From: a virus
IMG/VR virus record: IMGVR_UViG_3300042308_000865
Location: 1 to 64,000 of that record
DNA: 64,000 bases
Strand: one strand, 5' to 3'
A program made the position numbers and the translations under genes. The stretch's first letter is position 1, and each line of letters starts with the position of its first letter. Shown here piece after piece: positions 23,501 through 31,424 of the stretch. The notes under the pieces are model-generated. The model was not told the origin of the DNA, did no database searches, and saw only the letters and a list, made by a program, of their open reading frames with translations.

Positions 23501-26500
23501 ACCGGTTCCTATTCCCAAAACTTCAATTTTTGGTGCGGAAGTATAATTATTACCACTATTGAGAACTATAACTTCTGTTATTCTTCCTCCATTAAGTACG
23601 GGTGAAAGTTGAGCTCCTGATCCAATACCCAAAGTAATTTTTGGTTGTCTTTCGTAATTAATGATTTCAGAAGACCCATATCCAACACCAGAATCTTTAA
23701 TAAAGATGTTGCTAATTTCTCCTTTAAAACTTGGTTGTAGTTTAGCACTAAAATCTTGTCCAGTTAGTGTAGATACACCAATTTTTCCAGATACACTTAC
23801 AACTATGTTGGGGTAGTTAAATGTATGGTATGAAGATCCTACCGAAGTCAGATTTATAAACTGTTTGGTTTTAAAATAAAAATCTTTATTTGTAGTAGCA
23901 ATTCCAACTTGAGATAATTTGAATTCATCTTTATTTACTGCGGTAATATAATATGATTGATTATTTGATAATCCGCCAACTGCAGAACCTGTCGAATTAT
24001 ATACAACAATTTCTCCAGTTTTATAACCATGATCAATTATTTTAATAGTATTTGATGAAGTGTGAATTCCGGAGATGGCGCAAGAAATTTTTTTATTAGT
24101 ATATCCAGAACCTAAATTCAATACACTAACATTTGATATTTTTCTCTTTGATAGTGTGGATTCTATTAGATGAATTCCAACACCATAAGAAGTTAAATCT
24201 ACTGTGTTTATACCAGAAACAGCATCATCTAAAGTTTTATGCAACCTAACATTATATGCATCTTGAACAGAAACATGATACTGTGCATTTGTTGATAATC
24301 CGCCAACTCCAGTTTGTCCCTCAGTTAGATATGTAACTCTTTCATAATCTCTAAATTTATGATAAGATGAAAAACCAATTGTATTAGTAGTTAGATTAAC
24401 AAATCCAGAACTTTGAATTGAATTGAATGATACACTATGCCTAAATGAAGTCATATTAGGTTTAGCATATGCTCCATATCCATTTCCACCTGTTATGGTT
24501 ATAATTGGATCTTCAAGATAATCAAATCCACCATCTATTACATCTATTTTTTCTAATTTTCCAACAACGTGAGCAAAAGCAGATGCACCATAACCAACAC
24601 TATCTTCTACCAATACAGTAGGTGTGTTAATTACATCATAATTTTCTCCGCCACCAATGACGTTTATGGATTGAATTCCACCATAAAAAACTTTATCTGT
24701 AGATTTATAACTATAAGCTTCTACACCATTCACAAATATTCCAACTGGACCTGTTGGAGTCTCTGATACTACATCTGCAGAAACAGGTTTTGATATTTTT
24801 TTTATATAACCTTGCTGCGATAGTGGTGATATATTAAATTTTAATCTTTTAAAAATATTATTTTTTGCAGTTCCAGATACAGTTACAAATTTATTTTTAT
24901 ATAAATCCGTTTTACTGCTTGCAATTTTTATTGTAGTATTATCTACTCTTTTTACAAAATAAGTTTTTTCAGAAATATTCAAGTATTCATCTGGATTAAA
25001 AGCATTTCTACTGTAAACAATAGCATCACCAGTGATAAATCCATGTAAATTGGTTGGATTTCCAGAACTTAAATCTAAAGTTTCTCCATTAAAAATTCCA
25101 GAGAAAATAACATTAGTATTCTTTGTATTTACATCTTCGTCCAAATAATTTGGCAATGAATTGGATGTGACATATATTTCGTCTTCATTGTTTAAATAGA
25201 CATTTTGAATATTAGCAGAGTATGAATTGACATCTGTGTAATTGGTGAATTTTGGTTTTTTCAAAATCCTCTCAATTACATACTTCAGGGTAAGATTATT
25301 AATCTTTACTCCTTCTACTACAATCGAATATTCATTATTAACACTTACAACTTTATAATTATCTTTATCGCCATTTGGATTTATTAATCTTAAATTATCG
25401 CCAAGTGAAAATGAATGTGGATCGTAAGTACTTACTTCGTAAGTAAAAACATTTGTTATTAGATTAGAAGAATTAGGTCCACTAATAGTTTTGACGTTAT
25501 ACTTTGTAGCAAGATTAAAAATCCAATTATTTGCTAATATACCTTTTGGATTGTATCCTAAAGAAACCGCACTCAGTGAGTCGCCTTTTTTCATTAATGT
25601 GTTTCTTGAGTCATAATCGACTTCAGATAGAACACCAGTTATTCTAACCTTTACAGTTGAAACACCAACATTAGCATAAGCATACTGATTTAATTTTAGA
25701 TCAGTTCCTGTTGGAATAGAAATAGAAGGTGATGATGTAATGTAAAATTGAGTAGTATTTTTGTTGAAATATGAAATAGTATAATCAATTCCATTTACAT
25801 TAAAATCTAATTGTCCATTTGAGGGAAATCCAATAGTAGAATCAGCATCAATAACAGTGCTACTAGTAGATACTCCTGCAATTACTTTCGTAGACGGATG
25901 TATTGAAAAGTTTCCGTAAATAGATCCACTAACAGTAAGATCTTTATTATAATCATAGTCAAGACTTAAGACATAAAAGGTTCTTCCGGATCTTTGAATT
26001 TTCTCAACTTTAGTAACAGATCCATAAGCCTTATTATAGCCTCCAACTTGGTCTTGATATAAAGTCCTATTCTCAAGATCCATTGGATCTCCAGAAATAG
26101 ACTCAACAACCAAATCTCTAACAACTCTATATTGAGCATCAGATGGTTTGAGTAAATAATCTCTTGGCTTAATTACACTTACTTCCTGTCCAAATAATGC
26201 CTTGAAAAGTAATTTGTAGGAATCATCAGTTCCTTTTGATGAATAAAAACTCTTTGCATTTTTAATAAAATTTCTTTCATCCAGACCTTCTGCAAGCGTT
26301 CTATTTTCAAATCCAGGAACTAATTGTGATTTTATTTTTGTTAAAAATTCTTTTAAGAATAAAGAACTTAAGTTTGCAACAGTTGTTTTTGAGGTATGTT
26401 CTGCAATTTCAGATGTTGAAAATACGAGTTGATCTGGTTGATTACTTGCTCTATAAGAAGTTATACCGCTAAACCCTCTAGTACAATCTTTGAAGGAAGT

Positions 26501-27034
26501 AGAAGTTTTTGATGAATAAAGTATGATTTCCGAATCAATTTGGATAATTCCATTGGTATCGGGAAATCCATATGTAGATGCGACGTTAATTGTAGTGTCT
26601 ACAAATTCAACATCACTTGTCAAAATAGTTGAAGATGGAGATTCTACAACAAACTCTAAAACATCACCGGGAACAGCAGGAGTAACTAGTATTACTGAAG
26701 ATCCATCTGTAGCAAAATAGTCAGTATCTTTCAGTAATTTAGTGCCATTTTTTAAGACAATAAGATCATTTACCGAATAACCACCACTAATTTGAAAGAA
26801 AGTTTGTGGAGATTGTGGTTTTACAGTAATTGTTCTGGCAAATGTTGATTTATAAAGTTCATCAACTTTTAAATATTGATCAATATTTTGAAGAATATCA
26901 AGTGTTGATCCTTGACCTTCTACAGAGTTGTAATACTCCTTAAGGAATTCACTAACAAGAGGATATTCTTCTAGTACAAAATCGGGAAGTTGATTTTGTA
27001 CGATTGAACCAATTTTAATTCTTGTATCTGCCAT
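14540..27034 (-). CDS. Giant 4164-aa baseplate protein at the gp7 position, with YHYH domain
   Basis: A single 12.5-kb reading frame, one of the largest proteins expected in a phage of this kind. Near residues 250-290 is a block (FIKNAKSFYSSKGTDDSYKL, LFKALFGQEV) resembling the C-terminal region of T4 gp7, which contains FYSTKGIEASYKFLFKVLYN. With its place between gp6 and gp8 this suggests a greatly extended gp7 homologue. Residues about 1240-1420 hold a YHYH-type domain (IIGWAYDGNPIYGPYGY, then LDEHNGRFCVTPEYPNGTYA). The remainder is a long array of GSGYTSxP-type 25-35 residue units with IGIGTT linkers, probably beta-structure. It may be a wedge initiator carrying a peripheral adhesin-like body. 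No frame interruption is seen. Confidence 0.82.
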   Translation of the reverse strand: MADTRIKIGSIVQNQLPDFVLEEYPLVSEFLKEYYNSVEGQGSTLDILQNIDQYLKVDELYKSTFARTITVKPQSPQTFFQISGGYSVNDLIVLKNGTKLLKDTDYFATDGSSVILVTPAVPGDVLEFVVESPSSTILTSDVEFVDTTINVASTYGFPDTNGIIQIDSEIILYSSKTSTSFKDCTRGFSGITSYRASNQPDQLVFSTSEIAEHTSKTTVANLSSLFLKEFLTKIKSQLVPGFENRTLAEGLDERNFIKNAKSFYSSKGTDDSYKLLFKALFGQEVSVIKPRDYLLKPSDAQYRVVRDLVVESISGDPMDLENRTLYQDQVGGYNKAYGSVTKVEKIQRSGRTFYVLSLDYDYNKDLTVSGSIYGNFSIHPSTKVIAGVSTSSTVIDADSTIGFPSNGQLDFNVNGIDYTISYFNKNTTQFYITSSPSISIPTGTDLKLNQYAYANVGVSTVKVRITGVLSEVDYDSRNTLMKKGDSLSAVSLGYNPKGILANNWIFNLATKYNVKTISGPNSSNLITNVFTYEVSTYDPHSFSLGDNLRLINPNGDKDNYKVVSVNNEYSIVVEGVKINNLTLKYVIERILKKPKFTNYTDVNSYSANIQNVYLNNEDEIYVTSNSLPNYLDEDVNTKNTNVIFSGIFNGETLDLSSGNPTNLHGFITGDAIVYSRNAFNPDEYLNISEKTYFVKRVDNTTIKIASSKTDLYKNKFVTVSGTAKNNIFKRLKFNISPLSQQGYIKKISKPVSADVVSETPTGPVGIFVNGVEAYSYKSTDKVFYGGIQSINVIGGGENYDVINTPTVLVEDSVGYGASAFAHVVGKLEKIDVIDGGFDYLEDPIITITGGNGYGAYAKPNMTSFRHSVSFNSIQSSGFVNLTTNTIGFSSYHKFRDYERVTYLTEGQTGVGGLSTNAQYHVSVQDAYNVRLHKTLDDAVSGINTVDLTSYGVGIHLIESTLSKRKISNVSVLNLGSGYTNKKISCAISGIHTSSNTIKIIDHGYKTGEIVVYNSTGSAVGGLSNNQSYYITAVNKDEFKLSQVGIATTNKDFYFKTKQFINLTSVGSSYHTFNYPNIVVSVSGKIGVSTLTGQDFSAKLQPSFKGEISNIFIKDSGVGYGSSEIINYERQPKITLGIGSGAQLSPVLNGGRITEVIVLNSGNNYTSAPKIEVLGIGTGAVLTPIVNSGKIVEVKVVNGGVGFNTTGTFLNIVPSGNGFSHEVKIKSWTINTVERYLNDEQIVDDDGVVEVSSYTVSGSQYCHLYAPRKLRRSVFGIDYVNGNKVYVPDLKLVNNREVVSTTHSPIIGWAYDGNPIYGPYGYSEKTGGSVRELTSGYISLPSSDRPDPISTTGQRIYPEGFFVEDYQYNASGDLDEHNGRFCVTPEYPNGTYAYFTTINNGLTETAGVFRNYKKPVFPYIVGNTFKSTPIDVNYDRNINQNNFNYTESGIWRNTKPYNLKSNNSGYDFVFDPLKVRKPVVTVRSTSVGQLSNVGVVTGGSGYKVGDTINFNNTNSGGFNAYGQVSFVKGKEIKSISFASTYTQGVEFYPYNNGNKLVGFSSLPHSFISNDIVSISGLSTSVKIFNSFFVVGVNTHTLVLSKAVGNSTSTGIVTYFDINGSLDFSYIRENDVYKVENEKVKVLSVDELSSRIKVLRGYDSTVGVSHTASTVLYEQTRKFTIGFRNNNSNFNFNFNRELYFNPTESLSLGTTSGVGIGSTLYFSNPGAGITNIFVPTKTIYLQSHSLNTGDELIYSSNGGSPFFVSDDGASSFQLLDNQVIYVAKVSDDLIGISTNKVGLGSTGSFVGINSSILTSTVYFTNVGSGVNHSFKTNYSNVLTGEVLRNTVTVAAASTHGLERGDSIFIDSLPGITTNVVIKYNDENKRLLVNPRSFTASAVNLSDNKIYIENHEYTTGQKVVYNATTSIGGLENDKIYYIVRYNKDYIRLSSSYYNATKEVPEIIDFTSTSEGSISLVNPSIPIIPNQTINFDLSDRSLSFTKNANLYSAFDFVIYSNSNFTKVFDKIEGSSNFSVIKTGKIGIDSTSSVKLTTSGVETDLYYRLVPVDLFNNSTVKKEIIIDDENVDSNNTLKLTRSSYSGFHNVVGVGQTTFTFNIIDYPEKTSYTSSDGLFEYFTDSKTAIGAISEIDLLSGGKNYQSLPGITSVFSEIGRDAILNPNTSSIGNINRIDIDDIGFDYPSDITLSPSSKLPQVLKVKPLSTFDNIGVSSVGINYTLSPNLVVIDSVTNKVVTDVDLKFNIKTKEVDIIKNTDGINNATPRIVPINNSNGVSIDNVTFNNSTKDVTIELGVNYSFGQTFPFNVGDRVLVENVSVGIATTAKGYNSKNYDYALFTLTSVSPQYGGSGASITYNLSNYLSGSEIPGTFNAENSAGIVVPEKYFPVFNPVLKPGAFIVGEKVTSESYSGTVLEWNSDTEQIKVSSSDSFDQGKFIRGETSNAKGTIGDVQDFNAVYLIGPSAVVNKGWNKETGFLNNALQVTSDNNYYQYFSYSIKSKVDYETWNESIGNLNHTVGFKKFGDLEIESIDASFTGISTAQNEGSFIGISDLIQEIDLNCVNDFDLAREKTIKISDNYISNEIILNTVSLQDEFQSLGNRVLMIDDFSDQFSNVPAENNYANADTFRLSDIRSKKYVTYVRDKRFTGLRQVYLVSLLHDGLEGYLSQYARVETNRDLGSFDFSIFGSEGTLRFYPLNFLVNDYDISVMSYGITDIISGIGSTSLGNIVELKSSTATIPSGTSSQTTIVGIGSTYRASKVLVELSSTNGEYYEFNELTLIHDGNNVSILEYGQLSNESRVRYVGDGIGSYTAYISGSNINLDFTPNVGLGTTYIANTVRVSVASTIGTNTGSLTFNTGQVQSSYVSISSSPTPTQNKISTYSLDHSGAYYFVVVEDKTNNTYQASEITVVDDDTDAYLAEFGIVESSSGLGTMGVGVGATGTSLYFTPNPNINVDVRVYQHAMRVVDVDNSFEFYSLENARIDSKFTGYQGTYNSIKKSFNLYHQQNPIFQRVFNASDSTIVDITKDTIRIPKHYFVTGEELAYSEGDGSPIGIATTTITGIGTTDKLPSSVFVVKVNDLNIKLASSAQNALKTVPEVFSLTSVGIGTTHKLTSLKQNAKSLISIDNLIQTPIVSTSTTTFLSRSSSLNENTITLSGITSIFGGDLLKVDNEIIKVNTVGFGSTNVLLVDRGWMGTDPANHLNGSLITKITGNYNIIDNTIHFVEAPYGNSPIGTITNKPDSRDYTGITTRSTFSGRVFLRSGLENGTLDSYDKNYIFDGLSEQFTGIQTQFKLTSNKSDVSGISTGSIILLINNIFQEPQRLGTISIQGDYKMSDGAGITTLAFTGSISSTSYDVNTASIPRGGVIVSVASSQGFGYQPLVSAGGTSIVSVGGTISSISVGNIGSGYRGQSKYEIITQTSTSISAGSTIIPINNSNGVIQKLSLSSSNTINIGSTFIDVPIVGVGISHVLIGSGNTSSQGITADSTVLISLNSPTIGFVDVGVKTASIGNVNYEFIGFATISSGHVSNNVTITNPGSGYTSSNPPVVVFDSPLSYSNIPLIYAPGYSGIGTAATVNIVVGQASSITDFEIKNLGYAYKVSEVLTVPTGGLTGIPTDPSKPFRNFELSIDQVFSDAFSAWSVGDLQVIDKIENLFNGTRRTFPIKINGTQTSIRARVGSNIDVQATLLVFINDVLQVPGSGYIFKGGSIITFTEAPKEGDSCKIIFYKGTESVDVLFADILETIKIGDDVRLNSDNVLLKEDDRLVTEIVASDTIQTNSYPGPGLTLDEDLSRPLIWCRQTEDKIINGKEIGKDRELYEPLIQPLSNIISNVGIGSTEIFVQSVKIFFDDSRENATIPFKTKILVTSQDTIVGASATAIVSAAGTVSSISLSNSGSGFTTTPSVTISNPIGFGTSVGIGSTALAISSITSGIVTSFTITNPGFGYTSSKPPQVLIEYPALNYEKIEDVTYEGDFGIIVGIKTTTVGVASTGIVFDLFVPTDSYLRNTNINVGIATTGISGIKTDYYFTVFNSNIGFGITSLDSNSSIVGVGTTCLDNVYKVASVSIASTSVPGVGVTNVSRVVVSVLNYNGLTGTGFSNFYGEFSWGRISVPTRKNPTIFTAYTRNGISGLSTSPIVQRLNPLRYVGYSTTLQQ

Positions 27035-27035
27035 C

Positions 27036-28949
27036 TTATTCTCTTACGATTGTTCCGTTGCTATAGCTTGCTGTTTTTGTGTAGGTAGACCCTGAAGGAT
27101 CTTCTCCAGAAGATATTTTGTCTGATAAAGTATTTAACGTTACATTATCAATGCTTAAATTCAAATAAAGATCTTGTAGTCCGATTACATCATTTGATTC
27201 TGGTATTGCAGAGATTTCAATAATTGGTTCTCCGCCACTATCTTTACTCGTAGATTCAATTGTGATTGCACTTAAGTTTATTTCGCCCTTTACATAATCT
27301 ATTGTTCCTGCATTTGCTTTAATTGTTTTGGACCCCTGAATTGAATCTAATTTGAAAATAAAAATAGTGCCAGTAAGTTTACCTTCATTTGGAATATCAC
27401 TTAAGTAAACTGTATCTTGTACACCAGGAATCTTAAAACCAGAAGATTTAATATTAAATCCTCTGAGATCTTTTATGTGAAATTCATTTCCAAAACATAT
27501 TTCATATGTCGCTAATCTATTTAACTCTGGTTTTAAATCGCGTCTCATTTGAACAGTTGTAATATTGGACGTGATTGATTCATGACCATCATCAATAATC
27601 TTTAGGAATTTACTATACTTAAACCTTGCTCCATACTTATTCAACTCCGATGAATTTGCATACTTTTTGATATTATTAGAAACTGTACTTGTAATATATT
27701 CTGATGAAGGTGCTAGATTATTATTATAGTAAATTGTAGAGTTTATCTCTAGTATAAGGTACTTAAGATCCATTATTTCTGGAATAATTCCAGCAACCGA
27801 ATATTGCTTTAATTTTTCTTTGATAGAATCCTTTATACTATTAGGAACAAAAAATCCATTTTCTGGTTTAATTGTAATAAAAACCTTTCCGTATTGTGGA
27901 GGACTCAAATCTTCCCCACCAAAAGCAGAAACCGATTCCGTCTCTGGATATATCTGAGGTATAATCGCCTCAAAATCACTTGCAGTTACGGCACGATTTT
28001 GTGCTGCATAGATTTTAGTTGCATATTTTTTGATTGAATCAACGGATTCAATTTCTCTACCTCCACCAGAAACAATATTTGTAGTAATTAAAGAAATCCC
28101 GCTAATTATATTAAATGAAGAATTATCAACAATTGTTCCATTGAAAGTAAATGAAGATACTCCATTTGCAGTTTCTCCACCTGTTATAATGTAAGAAATA
28201 TCTACTATTTCACCACTAACAAGTTTTCTTCCGAGTATTCCATCGCCAAATAATAACTCATATCTTTGATCTTCAATCTCTTGAATAAAGAATATTTTTG
28301 AATCAGAATTTACTGATAAAATATTATTAGATTGAATGTATTTCTTTCTTGGTCCAAGTTGACCATCTCTTACATCTACTCTAATTAAAGAACTATCAAC
28401 ATTTTCATTATTTAAAATGTATCTTTGATTAGGCGTTAATGAATCTACAGTATATGTCTCAGTAATATATGTTCCTTCATAAATGTCTATATTATTAAAT
28501 TCGGCAATACCATTGTTGACTGGAACGGTAATATCATCTGGAATTGAATAAACGTAACTTATTCCACTAAATGTTCCGGTTGAAGTCGCAACAATTCCTT
28601 TTTTAAGAGTAAGTGTAAGAGGTTTTTGTGGGGAAGTAGTGGTAGATGTATCTACAAAGAAAGAAACATTGGCTTTTGATGCAGTTCTGGATCTCGGAAC
28701 ATATCCAATGCTTCTTGCAAGAGATACTACATTTTCTCTTAGAGTCGCGCTATCAATAAACACCTCATTGCTAATCATATTAGCGTTATATGAGGAAATA
28801 TATGTATTATATGCAAGAACATCTAGTATGACTGAAAGATTGGATCCTTCGAAATCATAGTCTGTAAAATTTGAATTCGATCTTAGATAATCTCTAAGAG
28901 AAGTCTTAATTTGATCGAAATCTAGATTGGTGAAGTTGACTAGTGCCAT
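27036..28949 (-). CDS. gp6: Baseplate wedge subunit gp6-like
   Basis: 637 aa, very close to T4 gp6 (660 aa). gp6 dimers form the inner ring of the baseplate and bind gp7, gp25 and gp53. The N-terminus (FDQIKTSLRDYLRSNSNFTD, YDFEGSNLSVILDVLAYNTY, EVFIDSATLRENVVSLAR) is the gp6/gpJ-type baseplate signature, and AVTASDFEAIIPQIYPE near 320 is also diagnostic. It abuts gp25 (1 bp between them), as in other T4-like cyanophages. Confidence 0.95.
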   Translation of the reverse strand: MALVNFTNLDFDQIKTSLRDYLRSNSNFTDYDFEGSNLSVILDVLAYNTYISSYNANMISNEVFIDSATLRENVVSLARSIGYVPRSRTASKANVSFFVDTSTTTSPQKPLTLTLKKGIVATSTGTFSGISYVYSIPDDITVPVNNGIAEFNNIDIYEGTYITETYTVDSLTPNQRYILNNENVDSSLIRVDVRDGQLGPRKKYIQSNNILSVNSDSKIFFIQEIEDQRYELLFGDGILGRKLVSGEIVDISYIITGGETANGVSSFTFNGTIVDNSSFNIISGISLITTNIVSGGGREIESVDSIKKYATKIYAAQNRAVTASDFEAIIPQIYPETESVSAFGGEDLSPPQYGKVFITIKPENGFFVPNSIKDSIKEKLKQYSVAGIIPEIMDLKYLILEINSTIYYNNNLAPSSEYITSTVSNNIKKYANSSELNKYGARFKYSKFLKIIDDGHESITSNITTVQMRRDLKPELNRLATYEICFGNEFHIKDLRGFNIKSSGFKIPGVQDTVYLSDIPNEGKLTGTIFIFKLDSIQGSKTIKANAGTIDYVKGEINLSAITIESTSKDSGGEPIIEISAIPESNDVIGLQDLYLNLSIDNVTLNTLSDKISSGEDPSGSTYTKTASYSNGTIVRE

Positions 28950-29351
28950 TTATCGTGTTGGTTGTAATGCAAATGATAATTGTTGAGGTAATACATCAGC
29001 ACCAACGATGTAATATTTAATAGTTACATTGAATTCATAATTTTCATCATTTGGAGTTACTTCAACGTCAATTAAACTCACTCTTGGTTCATAATTTTCA
29101 ATTGTATTTTTGATTTCGTCTCTTATAACAGAGGCACTTATTTCATCAAGCATTTCAAAAAGAGACTGATTAATCCTAGAACCAAGATTTTGGTTAAAAA
29201 ATCTTTCACCCGGTTGAGTTAAAACAAGATTGCGAAGTGATCTGGCAATAGCCGTCTCATTTTTAATCGCAATCAGATCATAATTCAGAGGATTAACCTG
29301 AAAGGATAAACTAATATCTTTAAATGACTTGCTTATCCTTTCAGCGGGCAT
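28950..29351 (-). CDS. gp25: Baseplate wedge subunit gp25-like
   Basis: 133 aa, same length as T4 gp25 (132 aa). It contains the gp25/GPW motifs (NETAIARSLRNLVLTQPGER, then FNQNLGSRINQSLFEML). gp25 links wedge and sheath and starts sheath polymerisation. An AATAAATA late element lies 22 nt upstream. First gene of the visible baseplate operon. Confidence 0.95.
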   Translation of the reverse strand: MPAERISKSFKDISLSFQVNPLNYDLIAIKNETAIARSLRNLVLTQPGERFFNQNLGSRINQSLFEMLDEISASVIRDEIKNTIENYEPRVSLIDVEVTPNDENYEFNVTIKYYIVGADVLPQQLSFALQPTR

Positions 29352-29372
29352 GAAAAATAAGTAATTCTGTCT

Positions 29373-29380
29373 TATTTATT
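29373..29380 (-). promoter_or_regulatory. Late promoter (AATAAATA)
   Basis: A one-mismatch late -10, 22 nt before the gp25 start codon. Confidence 0.5.
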
Positions 29381-29633
29381 AGAGATTTTTTGATTCATAA
29401 AGTGGTTCAGTGCCATATTCCCAGTCATCATAGTCATTATCATTGCGAATTTGTGAATGAATTTCATTTTGATAGAAGAAATCGTGCTTTTTGGGAGTTA
29501 AATCATCACTTGCAATCTCTCGAAGCATTTTTTGCTTCTCAACTTTCTCTTCCCAACCATATTCTGAAGATAAGTACTGAGTTCCCCACTCATTTTTCAT
29601 AAAATTCTGGTCTTTATCCACTTGTTTGGTCAT
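29379..29633 (-). CDS. Conserved hypothetical protein (84 aa)
   Basis: Starts MTKQVDKDQNFMKNEWGTQY; polar, Trp/Tyr-rich and acidic at the end. It overlaps the upstream 231-aa gene by 20 bp, suggesting translational coupling. No domain recognised. Confidence 0.65.
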   Translation of the reverse strand: MTKQVDKDQNFMKNEWGTQYLSSEYGWEEKVEKQKMLREIASDDLTPKKHDFFYQNEIHSQIRNDNDYDDWEYGTEPLYESKNL

Positions 29634-30309
29634 TTTTTTTCTCCTGATTTGTTAAATCAGAACTTTTTACGGGGTTGCTATCCCGAATATTTGTGATTTC
29701 GTACATAAAATCGTCGGAGGTCTCAATTTTGCGACGATTTTCAACAGAATATTCGGTCAAATCAATTTCATAACCTGGATTTTTGGTAATTCTGTTCTTA
29801 GTCCATGCATCATCATACCATAATATCTTATTATTTGGATATGCATAGAAATTTCCATTGTCCATTTTGAAAAGATGGGCACATTTGTGCTCTGGAGTCT
29901 CACTAAAGTTAGTATTCAGAGTAGATTTTGACTCCCATGACCAATCGAGCGTAAAAAGATATGTCCCTTCATTTTTTTCTCCTCGATAATTGATAAGTTC
30001 AGCACGTAAGTTAGCCAACCTTGAACGAACTTGAACATCAATATAAGGAGAAAAGCAATCCCACCACATGCATTCTTCTAATTGAGGAACTGGTGCATCA
30101 GATTTCCAACAAAATGCATGAATAGGTCTACGAGTCCAGTTAACACCATTCTCTAAAAATGCTTCAAAGAGAGGTACATGCTTCTCTAAGGACGCTACAG
30201 AGTGTACATCGCATAAAGTTACCTCTCCGTGACCTTTTTTATGATTGTAGAGAAATTCATTGCGAATATAACAAGTAATTGTTGGAAGATTGTGATTTAA
30301 ATATGCCAT
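29614..30309 (-). CDS. Conserved hypothetical protein (231 aa)
   Basis: The ATG at 30309 gives MAYLNHNLPTITCYIRNEFL; an upstream TTG is possible but unlikely. The soluble protein contains HKKGHGEVTLCDVHSVASLE, an aromatic stretch (RPIHAFCWKSDAP, MWWDCFSPYIDVQVRSRL) and CAHLFKMDNGNFYAYPNNKI. This kind of protein is commonly found upstream of gp25 in T4-like cyanophages; function unknown. The terminator at 30319-30346 separates it from the upstream genes. Confidence 0.75.
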   Translation of the reverse strand: MAYLNHNLPTITCYIRNEFLYNHKKGHGEVTLCDVHSVASLEKHVPLFEAFLENGVNWTRRPIHAFCWKSDAPVPQLEECMWWDCFSPYIDVQVRSRLANLRAELINYRGEKNEGTYLFTLDWSWESKSTLNTNFSETPEHKCAHLFKMDNGNFYAYPNNKILWYDDAWTKNRITKNPGYEIDLTEYSVENRRKIETSDDFMYEITNIRDSNPVKSSDLTNQEKKNDQTSG

Positions 30310-30318
30310 AACACCTAA

Positions 30319-30346
30319 CAAAAAAAGCAGGAATTACTTCCTGCTT
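30319..30346 (-). terminator. Rho-independent terminator
   Basis: On the minus strand an 8-bp perfect stem (AGCAGGAA / TTCCTGCT, 4-nt loop) is followed by a run of seven T. It ends the operon of the 47-aa basic gene. Confidence 0.85.
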
Positions 30347-30356
30347 ATCTATAATA

Positions 30357-30500
30357 TTAACCTTTACCTTGTCCGCGATATTTCTTTTTACGTCCATTAC
30401 GAGAGGTTGCACTCAACAATGTACGTGGAGAACGTCCTTGACGTGTCTTCTTCGGTGCTCCTGGTTGAAACAGTACTTTATTACTTCCACCTTTAGCCAT
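30357..30500 (-). CDS. Small basic conserved protein (47 aa)
   Basis: Starts MAKGGSNKVLFQPGAPKKTR and ends with a Lys/Arg/Gly-rich tail; calculated to be strongly basic. The start overlaps the upstream gene by 8 bp and the stop lies 11 bp from the terminator. The composition suggests nucleic-acid or ribosome binding; function unknown. Confidence 0.75.
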   Translation of the reverse strand: MAKGGSNKVLFQPGAPKKTRQGRSPRTLLSATSRNGRKKKYRGQGKG

Positions 30501-30657
30501 TTGTAATTTCCTCCATTTCAATTAAAGTTGGATCAATGTCTTCTCCCGAGTAGAAACGCTCTGAGAAGTCTTCAAGAATCTCACTACAGTCATCTATAGT
30601 GAGATTTGTATAAATTTTACGACCTTTATATAAAAGATTGTAGAGTTTTTTTGTCAT
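30493..30657 (-). CDS. Small acidic protein (54 aa)
   Basis: Starts MTKKLYNLLYKGRKIYTNLT, then an acidic DDCSEILEDFSERF helix. Joined to the glycosyltransferase gene by an ATGA overlap at 30655-30659 and overlapping the next gene, so it is part of the same transcript. Confidence 0.7.
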   Translation of the reverse strand: MTKKLYNLLYKGRKIYTNLTIDDCSEILEDFSERFYSGEDIDPTLIEMEEITNG

Positions 30658-31424
30658 CAGATAATACGAGTTTTCTCATGCCCCACTCTGATACGAGGAT
30701 CGCACCAGATTTCAAATCCTGCCTCTTTTGCATCAAGACAGAATGAAACATCTTCACCGCACATATCTTGAACTTGACCAGACTCAAAGACTTGCATTTT
30801 AGGTGCAAACCAAGGATATTCGAGGTTTTCAAAAACACCATTCTTGATGAGTACCCAACCAAAACCAGTGTAATCAACAGTGAAAGGTTTCCGACGTTTT
30901 TGAATAGACTCAACGGTTTCATGATTCATCACTCCACCATTCTTGCGGAAATCATCTTCCTCCAACCAGTGTGCGACAGAAGTTGTGTGCCCATCCTCTG
31001 TAGCATACCAACCAGCAGTGATTTCCCGCTCAGTACCATCTTCACTCAGAGAAAGATCACAAAGTTGCCAGAATTTGTTTGTGTCAAAGACAATATCCGA
31101 GTCAATCCAAAGTTGATAATCATATTGCAGTTTTCCATCCCAAGGAATTTGCTTTGGTCCACGAAGTACATTTGCACCCAAACATTTGCAACGTGCAAAA
31201 TTAACCATTGATGAATAATCTTGAGAGATTTGAATACTCATTCCATTCTGTACCATATCAAAGCACAGTTGCACAAAGTTCTTCAGAAAAATAAAGGAAC
31301 ACCCACGACCAGGAAGACAAAATACAATTGACTTTCCTCGCATCCTTTCTTTAATCGCATCAATATCCCAGTCTTCTTTTTTGGATGTTGGTGCTGTTGC
31401 TTTTACAGTAAATCCTTTTGCCAT
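30657..31424 (-). CDS. GT-A-like glycosyltransferase
   Basis: 255 aa. After a short N-terminal tail it reads GKSIVFCLPGRGCSFIFLKN, a nucleotide-binding-like start. The DxD-type motif LWIDSDIVF lies at about 106-113 (metal and nucleotide-sugar binding). Near 222-230 is CGEDVSFC, the usual place of the catalytic acidic pair, followed by EIWCDPRIRVGHEK. It may glycosylate a virion protein or phage DNA, but the substrate cannot be inferred. It heads an operon with two small genes that ends at the terminator at 30319. Confidence 0.8.
   Translation of the reverse strand: MAKGFTVKATAPTSKKEDWDIDAIKERMRGKSIVFCLPGRGCSFIFLKNFVQLCFDMVQNGMSIQISQDYSSMVNFARCKCLGANVLRGPKQIPWDGKLQYDYQLWIDSDIVFDTNKFWQLCDLSLSEDGTEREITAGWYATEDGHTTSVAHWLEEDDFRKNGGVMNHETVESIQKRRKPFTVDYTGFGWVLIKNGVFENLEYPWFAPKMQVFESGQVQDMCGEDVSFCLDAKEAGFEIWCDPRIRVGHEKTRII

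Noticed and set aside
14540-27034. Several separate genes instead of one giant
   Set aside because: The frame is open without interruption and the repeat architecture continues throughout.
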